Assembly (NCBI GenBank): GCA_021647765.1
Contig: JAKIUD010000043.1
Coordinates: 1-26,882 of the forward strand
Source of the DNA: Desulfuromusa sp.
GTDB taxonomy: Bacteria > Desulfobacterota > Desulfuromonadia > Desulfuromonadales > Geopsychrobacteraceae
Length of the DNA stretch: 26,882 nt
Reading direction: 5' to 3'
This document shows, one piece after another, positions 22,444 to 26,882 of this stretch. Position 1 is the stretch's first letter. Each line of letters begins with the position of its first letter. A program made the position numbers and the translations under genes. Below the pieces are notes generated by a model. That model did not search any database. It saw only the letters and a program-made list of their open reading frames with translations, and was not told the origin of the DNA.

Positions 22444-23445
22444 ATGCACCTGAATCGCATCATCACGACCATAGACACACATACAGCCGGTGAACCGACC
22501 CGGATTGTCACCAGTGGTCTTCCCCATATTCCAGGAAAAAATATGCAGGAAAAAAAGGCCTGGATGGCTGCTAACGAGGATAACCTGCGGAAAATGCTCA
22601 TATGGGAACCGCGAGGGCATAGTGGCATGTTTGGTGCCATTCTCACTGCTCCGATTTCAGAAGATGCCGACATTGGGATTATCTACATGGATGGTGGTAG
22701 CTATCTTGATATGTGCGTACACGGGTCAATTGGAGCGATCACCGCCATGGTCGAATGCGGCATGCTCAAGTCGATTGATAGCACAAGTGAGAAAGCACAA
22801 CAGGTCACTCTTGATGCGCCGGCCGGAAAAATTCACGCTATGGTTCAACTGGAGGGAGGCCGCGCCAAGAGTGTAACGATTCAGAATGTTCCATCTTTCT
22901 TCTATGATGAATTGGATATTCAACTGGAGGGGATAGGGAAGATTCCCGTTTCGGTTTGTTATTCCGGAAACTATTTTGCCATCGTGAAAGCCGAACACTT
23001 GGGAATAAGTGTCGCACAACGTCAGGTTGATAAATTGATTGAATACGGTCTGGCGATTCGAGATATGGTGAATCTCGGTATCGAAATCAGGCATCCTGAT
23101 AGCGGTGAAGCAGGTCGGGTCAACCTAGTTGAAATCTATGAAGAAACCGATCCGCCACGCAATGTCGTAATCTTTGGCTCGGGTCAGGCTGATCGTTCGC
23201 CCTGCGGCACAGGGACAGGGGCCAAAATGGCACTGCTTCATGCGCAAAATAAATTAAAAATTGGGCAGCATTACCCTTATCGGAGCATTATTGGTACTGA
23301 GTTTGTCGGTGAAATTGTTGCTGAAAAGCAAATGAAAGACCGGATCGCCATTATTCCGGCAGTGACTGGTTGTGCCTATATCATTGGTTTCCAAGAATTT
23401 GTTAATGACGATAAAGATCCCTTTAAGTTTGGTTTTTGTTTGTAG
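22444..23445 (+). CDS. Proline racemase / hydroxyproline epimerase family protein
   Basis: Cytosolic, cofactor-free enzyme of 333 residues, the usual family length. Both catalytic cysteines are present: C91 in DMCVHGSIGA and C254 in RSPCGTGTGAK, which favours racemase or 2-epimerase activity over the Cys/Thr 3-hydroxyproline dehydratases. Other marks are IDTHTAGEPTRIV (10-22), EPRGHSGMFG (55-64), APAGKI and the C-terminal DPFKFGF. The usual MCGHG reads MCVHG, a G-to-V change beside the first Cys. Likely substrates are proline, 4-hydroxyproline or pipecolate-like imino acids. Start has GAGGA 4 bases upstream. Nearby ketimine-reductase-like, DapB-like and FAD-oxidoreductase genes fit a D/L imino-acid route. 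Confidence 0.87.
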   Translation: MHLNRIITTIDTHTAGEPTRIVTSGLPHIPGKNMQEKKAWMAANEDNLRKMLIWEPRGHSGMFGAILTAPISEDADIGIIYMDGGSYLDMCVHGSIGAITAMVECGMLKSIDSTSEKAQQVTLDAPAGKIHAMVQLEGGRAKSVTIQNVPSFFYDELDIQLEGIGKIPVSVCYSGNYFAIVKAEHLGISVAQRQVDKLIEYGLAIRDMVNLGIEIRHPDSGEAGRVNLVEIYEETDPPRNVVIFGSGQADRSPCGTGTGAKMALLHAQNKLKIGQHYPYRSIIGTEFVGEIVAEKQMKDRIAIIPAVTGCAYIIGFQEFVNDDKDPFKFGFCL

Positions 23446-23455
23446 AGATTTGTTA

Positions 23456-23469
23456 CAAAATTAATTTTG
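23456..23469. promoter_or_regulatory. AT-rich palindrome at the -35 of the gntR-type gene
   Basis: CAAAATTAATTTTG is a perfect 14-base palindrome, flanked by TTGTTA and TAACAA. It overlaps the predicted -35 and follows the proline-racemase-like stop codon by 10 bases. It could be a regulatory site, or chance in an AT-rich spacer. Confidence 0.3.
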
Positions 23470-23495
23470 AAAATAACAACCTCCGCTGGTATACG
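23467..23495 (+). promoter_or_regulatory. Promoter of the GntR/FCD regulator gene
   Basis: TTGAAA (23467-23472), 17-base spacer, TATACG (23490-23495). Both hexamers match 4 of 6. The -10 lies inside the TGGTATAC motif. Confidence 0.45.
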
Positions 23496-23496
23496 T
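23487..23496. promoter_or_regulatory. TGGTATACGT site over the gntR -10, likely autoregulatory operator
   Basis: The eight bases TGGTATAC are identical to the left part of the palindrome at 13174-13183. Lying on the -10 of the regulator's own promoter, the site is well placed for self-repression. Confidence 0.5.
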
Positions 23497-23616
23497 AGCA
23501 CGTCAACTTATGATATTAAGCGTATCTGTTAAGTTATGGACGATTTTTCTGAAAAGAAGTTAAGTTGGTTAGAAGTTCTGTAAACCACAAGTCAAAGGGA
23601 GTTACTCTTTCTTATT

Positions 23617-24252
23617 ATGAATAACAATATCTATCAGACAATTAAGGATCGGATTTTATGCTTGGAGTATGCTCCTGGCCGGATTTTAAATGAAAAAGTT
23701 CTAGCAAAGGAATTTGGCGTCAGCCGCACACCGCTGCGTGAAGTATTAAATCGCCTGGAGTGGGATCAACTGGTTCGTGTATTGCCACGAAGTGGAACCA
23801 TGGTTGCTGAGATTGAATTTCAACAGATCATGAACACGTTTCAGGTGCGCATGGGGATTGAAGAGATGATAGGTAAGCTGGCCGCAGAGCATGCGACCGA
23901 AGAACACCTTCAGCGACTGGTGACTTTGCAGGAGCAATGCAAGGAATTATGTGAAGTTAAAGACAAAGCAGCCCTGATATCAATAGACCGGGAGTTGCGG
24001 GCAATTCTTAACGATAGTGCAGATAATCCAGTTCTAAAAAACATCTCCGAATCCCTTTATGACCTGACCGTTAGATTGTGGTGTGCCGTCCTAGATAAAG
24101 GAAACTGGAAGGAAGAGGTTCAGTCGATTATTGATGAAATCAGCCAAACCATTACTGTATTGAAAAGTGATACAAAAGAGCTTGGGGCGTTGAGACGGGA
24201 TTTACTGGCTCAACATCTTGAACGTATTAGACAAAAGTTCTTAGGTTTGTAG
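23617..24252 (+). CDS. GntR-family transcriptional regulator, FCD subfamily
   Basis: 211 residues. The N-terminal winged helix (IYQTIKDRILCLEYAPG, VLAKEFGVSRTPLREVLNRLE, RVLPRSGTMV) occupies about residues 5-70. An all-helical FCD effector domain follows. The His/Asp metal ligands typical of FCD domains are mostly absent: the DxxFH position reads DRELR and the usual middle His reads SIIDEI, so it probably binds its ligand without the metal. FCD regulators answer to organic or amino acids and usually repress catabolic genes. The ribosome site is weak: AGGGAG lies 15 bases before the ATG. Shared TGGTATAC sites at its own promoter and at the FAD oxidoreductase promoter suggest both are targets. 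Confidence 0.85.
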   Translation: MNNNIYQTIKDRILCLEYAPGRILNEKVLAKEFGVSRTPLREVLNRLEWDQLVRVLPRSGTMVAEIEFQQIMNTFQVRMGIEEMIGKLAAEHATEEHLQRLVTLQEQCKELCEVKDKAALISIDRELRAILNDSADNPVLKNISESLYDLTVRLWCAVLDKGNWKEEVQSIIDEISQTITVLKSDTKELGALRRDLLAQHLERIRQKFLGL

Positions 24253-24305
24253 GATGCTTTTTATTAATGGTGAAGAAGGTTGGAATATAAAAGTCGAGGG
24301 AACCG

Positions 24306-24322
24306 ATAATTGTCTCAATTAT
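24306..24322. promoter_or_regulatory. Palindrome ATAATTG-TCT-CAATTAT before the LysR gene
   Basis: Perfect 7-base arms with a 3-base centre, about 97 bases upstream of the LysR-type start. It contains the T-N11-A spacing bound by LysR proteins, so autoregulation is plausible. The remaining bases between 24253 and 24418 show no gene and no clear terminator. Confidence 0.45.
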
Positions 24323-24418
24323 TATTTAGAATGCAAACATCAAAACACCCTTTAGTTTCTTCAGTAACTTCCTTAAATATCCGTCTATTCCCCGTGTGAT
24401 TTTTGTGGAGTCAAGCTC

Positions 24419-25354
24419 ATGAGACGTACCCTTCCGAGCCGCAGTGCTTTACTTGCTTTCGAATCTGCGGCACGCCATCAAAGTTTTACCAGTGCTGCCA
24501 CAGAACTTTCGCTGACAGAAAGCGCTATTTCAAGACAAATTGCTGCATTAGAGGATCAACTGGGGCTTAAACTATTCAACCGGATAAAAAAACGAGTTAT
24601 CCTGACAAAAGCTGGACTGTTATACAGCAAACAGGTCAGAAAGTCGGTGGAGCAGATGGAACAGGACATGTTGAATGTCATGTCCCATGGTGGAACGAGG
24701 GAAATCATTGAGCTGGCTGTTTTACCAACCTTTGGTTCGCAATGGCTGGTTCCCCGTTTAGGGGGATTCTATCAGCAGTACCCCGACATAATGATCAACA
24801 CGGCGGCACACTCGGTTATGTTCCTGATCAAAGAAACCCCTTTTGACGCAGCCATCCACTTTGGACAACCGTCATGGCCGGGAACCGTTGCCGATTTTCT
24901 GTTCAAAGAAGAGCTGGTTGCTGTTTGCAAACCAGAACTGATCAAGACAAAACAGCTTGAGCAGATAGACAGGATATTGACCTGTTCCCTGCTGCAACTG
25001 ACTTCACGACCGAATGCCTGGCGAAATTGGTTTGAGAACGCTGGTCTTACCGGTATTAATGCGCTGCACGGCTCACGGCATGAACACTTTTCCACTTTAA
25101 TCAGTGCAGCCAGCTCCGGACTCGGAATTGCCCTGATCCCCCGTTTTTTGATCACGGAGGAGCTGGAGAGGAAACAGTTAGCCGTTGCCTTTGATATTCC
25201 CCTGAAGAGTGACGATGCCTACTATCTGGTCTACCCGGAGGAAAACTTATTCAGCAGTGCTTTGCAGCAGTTCAGAACCTGGCTGTTTGCGGAAGCAAAA
25301 AAACCTCAATCTGAAGGAATTAATTCAGAAACTGCTCATCACAATCAATCGTGA
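24419..25354 (+). CDS. LysR-family transcriptional regulator (GcvA-like)
   Basis: 311 residues. The helix-turn-helix is within residues ~5-65 (PSRSALLAFESAARHQSFTSAATELSLTESAISRQIAALE), followed by the linker helix and a periplasmic-binding-like effector domain with FGSQWLVPRLGGF, a segment typical of the GcvA group. Such proteins activate amino-acid catabolic genes when bound to a small ligand. Start has GTGGAG 8 bases upstream. Its last 35 bases overlap the end of the convergent saccharopine-dehydrogenase-like gene. Target genes are unknown; the dipeptidase/saccharopine pair and the proline-racemase group are both possible. Confidence 0.88.
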   Translation: MRRTLPSRSALLAFESAARHQSFTSAATELSLTESAISRQIAALEDQLGLKLFNRIKKRVILTKAGLLYSKQVRKSVEQMEQDMLNVMSHGGTREIIELAVLPTFGSQWLVPRLGGFYQQYPDIMINTAAHSVMFLIKETPFDAAIHFGQPSWPGTVADFLFKEELVAVCKPELIKTKQLEQIDRILTCSLLQLTSRPNAWRNWFENAGLTGINALHGSRHEHFSTLISAASSGLGIALIPRFLITEELERKQLAVAFDIPLKSDDAYYLVYPEENLFSSALQQFRTWLFAEAKKPQSEGINSETAHHNQS

Positions 25355-26495
25355 TTCCCCGCTTAGACAGCTCTTCTATAAAGTCTTCAGCCGGGATATC
25401 AATGGTAGGCGTCAAAAGACCCTTCCTCGTTATTTTTCCCTCAGCAAGCATCTGCGCAACAATACTTGCTGGATAACCAACCCCTTTATTCATGGCAAAC
25501 AGTCCGCTCTCAAGATCCCTCTCAATCAGCAGATTCATGGTCAGTCGTTTCCGTTGACCATCCTTAATTCCCTCAAAGATGTTCTGCATGGCGACAATAT
25601 CTTTTTCCGTATTTTTGTACTGAATTTGCGGGTCAATCAGAGCACTCAAAAACTGGCGCGGGATGACCTTACAGCCAGAAACATTGAGCGGCTCATCAGA
25701 CAAAAATCCCAGCTGTTTTAATGGTCGCCAAAAGTCACTCCAGCCGGGCCAACGGAGCGCATAACGGGTTGTCTCCACAATTGTATCAGCAATTCCTAAC
25801 ATATCCATGTAGATAGCAGCATTACCGTTGGGAATTGCTTCTAGCTCACCCAAGCCGGAAAAGTTAATTTTAGAGGTATTATTTTGATTATGCTGTTCAG
25901 CCGCCGGAATAAACAATGTTTTGCCATCCTTGATAAATACTGAATCCCGGTTGGAACTGGTTAAAACCATATCCCAGTTCCAGGTTACTTTGTAGTTCAG
26001 CGGGTTGTTACAAGCATTTTTTTCGGGGAAACCACCACAACAGGAATGGAGTTCTGTAACCTTATCAAATTGTTTCACACCATAACCAAACAGAACCAGA
26101 TCGATTCCTGGATCGAGCCCGCACTCCGGCATGAGACTGACACCAGCGTCCAGAGCTGGTTGATGTAGGTGACGCAACGGGTGTGCATAATTGGTGCTGA
26201 CCAGTGGCACTTGGGCAGTTATTGCTGCCTCAAAGGCATTAATCATGAATTTAAGTGGCAGCAGGTCGATCGCGGCAGCAACATCTTGCCGTAGCAACTG
26301 AATCAGCACATCGGTAGAGGACGCATCAATTTTGATTGGGGTAATTTTCTTTGTATCCACGGTTGCCGCAAAGCTGTCCCAACTGTCAAGATTTGCATCA
26401 GCACAGATAATTTCATCGACAGCGGCGCTATTAACGAGGTCAAGTAAAGCACCACGACCCTGTGAACCCAAACCACCAAATACAACAATTTTCAT
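25320..26495 (-). CDS. Saccharopine-dehydrogenase-like NAD(P)-dependent oxidoreductase
   Basis: 391 residues with an N-terminal Rossmann motif VVFGGLGSQGRGALLDLV (residues 4-21), the saccharopine-reductase-type segments YAHPLRHLHQPALDAGVSLMPECGLDPGIDL, and a central catalytic domain ending in a helical tail. The family includes saccharopine dehydrogenases, carboxynorspermidine synthases and other enzymes that make or break N-carboxyalkyl amino acids, as well as lysine-6-dehydrogenase. DPGIDL, with the preceding Cys-Gly, is characteristic. No good Shine-Dalgarno is seen on the minus strand (only CAGG), so it may be translated by coupling from the dipeptidase gene ending 28 bases upstream. Lysine, opine or related chemistry is the natural reading; the substrate is unproven. 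Confidence 0.82.
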   Translation of the reverse strand: MKIVVFGGLGSQGRGALLDLVNSAAVDEIICADANLDSWDSFAATVDTKKITPIKIDASSTDVLIQLLRQDVAAAIDLLPLKFMINAFEAAITAQVPLVSTNYAHPLRHLHQPALDAGVSLMPECGLDPGIDLVLFGYGVKQFDKVTELHSCCGGFPEKNACNNPLNYKVTWNWDMVLTSSNRDSVFIKDGKTLFIPAAEQHNQNNTSKINFSGLGELEAIPNGNAAIYMDMLGIADTIVETTRYALRWPGWSDFWRPLKQLGFLSDEPLNVSGCKVIPRQFLSALIDPQIQYKNTEKDIVAMQNIFEGIKDGQRKRLTMNLLIERDLESGLFAMNKGVGYPASIVAQMLAEGKITRKGLLTPTIDIPAEDFIEELSKRGITIDCDEQFLN

Positions 26496-26523
26496 AATAT
26501 AGCCTGACGTTGGAGGAGAAAAA

Positions 26524-26882
26524 TCAATCTAATATCGCAGAAAAAACGTGCATAAAATTACCACCAAGAATTGCAACAATATCATCATCAGAATAGCCAC
26601 GGATAATCAGTTCACAGGTAAATTCACCGAGTCCGGCATGGGTTTTAATCACATCACAAGTCTCTATCGTGGAACCAAGCTGAGAATAATCCTCAAAGCC
26701 ATCACAGAAATCAAAACCAAGACCAACATGGTTCAACCCGGCAATATTGACGATGTGATCGACATGGTCAATGAAATGTGATACCTGGACATTTGGCTCG
26801 TTATCACGGATAAAAACGTCGACAGAGTTCATCCCGATGACACCACCCTTTCTGGCAATTGCCTTAATCTGATCATCGGTAA
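26524..26882 (-). CDS. Membrane (renal) dipeptidase family M19, C-terminal part
   Basis: Partial gene; the frame is open to the right edge. Visible from the edge: TDDQIKAIARKGGVIGMNSVDV, then DHVDHIVNIAGLNHVGLGFDFCDG with the metal-site Asp of M19 enzymes, and the C-terminal GEFTCELIIRGYSDDDIVAILGGNFMHVF. M19 zinc enzymes hydrolyse dipeptides, often with a D-residue at the C-terminal side, and some act on lactams. The metal-binding His-x-Asp at the N-terminus lies outside the window. It precedes the saccharopine-dehydrogenase-like gene on the same strand, probably in one operon. Confidence 0.85.
   Translation of the reverse strand, partial: TDDQIKAIARKGGVIGMNSVDVFIRDNEPNVQVSHFIDHVDHIVNIAGLNHVGLGFDFCDGFEDYSQLGSTIETCDVIKTHAGLGEFTCELIIRGYSDDDIVAILGGNFMHVFSAILD

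Noticed and set aside
22444..23445. trans-3-hydroxyproline dehydratase
   Set aside because: That type carries Thr in place of the second catalytic Cys, whereas both cysteines are present here.

Overview
The window is a bacterial chromosomal segment with moderate GC content, tight operons, clear Shine-Dalgarno sites and REPIN-like GGGACTGTCCC palindromes. Genes for a fermentative-type citrate-lyase complex, [4Fe-4S] hydro-lyases, amino-acid transporters and amino-acid enzymes point to an anaerobic or facultative amino-acid degrader. A Desulfuromonas/Geobacter-like relative is a reasonable guess from gene style and repeats, but no rRNA or marker gene proves it. Almost everything in the window is amino-acid or 2-oxo-acid catabolism plus its regulators. 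There is no phage, plasmid, CRISPR or complete insertion sequence. || Left part (1-2862): a short unrecognised C-terminal fragment, a DUF1330 protein, an ornithine-aminotransferase-like class III enzyme on the minus strand, and a divergent TrmB-type regulator. A dyad covers the -10 of the aminotransferase promoter. || Central minus-strand operon (12925 down to 2865), in transcription order: GABA-type class III aminotransferase, CitD-CitE fusion, CitF, isocitrate/homoisocitrate-dehydrogenase-like enzyme, small HD-domain protein, and two different LeuC-LeuD-fused aconitase-family enzymes. Three REPIN-like elements sit in the spacers around the dehydrogenase and HD genes. Read chemically, the set can take a 2-oxo acid, carboxylate it reductively, isomerise the product by dehydration and hydration, and cleave it with a citrate-lyase-type complex to acetate plus a 2-oxo acid one carbon shorter than the starting one. 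For 2-oxoglutarate this is reductive citrate formation and cleavage. For 2-oxoadipate it would be the alpha-aminoadipate (lysine) pathway run backwards with a 'homocitrate lyase', which I do not know to have been described. Active-site residues of the dehydrogenase lean towards the second reading without proving it. || Right part, plus strand (13259-25354): FAD-dependent amine/amino-acid oxidoreductase, a complete LivHMGF-K branched-chain-type ABC importer, Asp/Glu-racemase-family protein, ornithine-cyclodeaminase/ketimine-reductase-family protein, DapB-like reductase with an altered active site, proline-racemase-family protein with both catalytic cysteines, a GntR/FCD regulator and a LysR regulator. 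|| Right edge, minus strand: saccharopine-dehydrogenase-like protein and the C-terminal part of an M19 (renal) dipeptidase that runs out of the window. || A working picture, which is inference: LivHMGFK imports an amino acid, imino acid or small peptide product. Racemases and imine-handling oxidoreductases bring isomers into one stream, class III aminotransferases remove an amino group, and the CitDEF/aconitase/dehydrogenase module splits the carbon skeleton. Lysine/pipecolate/aminoadipate or ornithine/proline are the substrates best matched by the enzyme families. A shared TGGTATAC site at the promoter of the GntR gene and at the FAD-oxidoreductase promoter suggests this regulator controls both.
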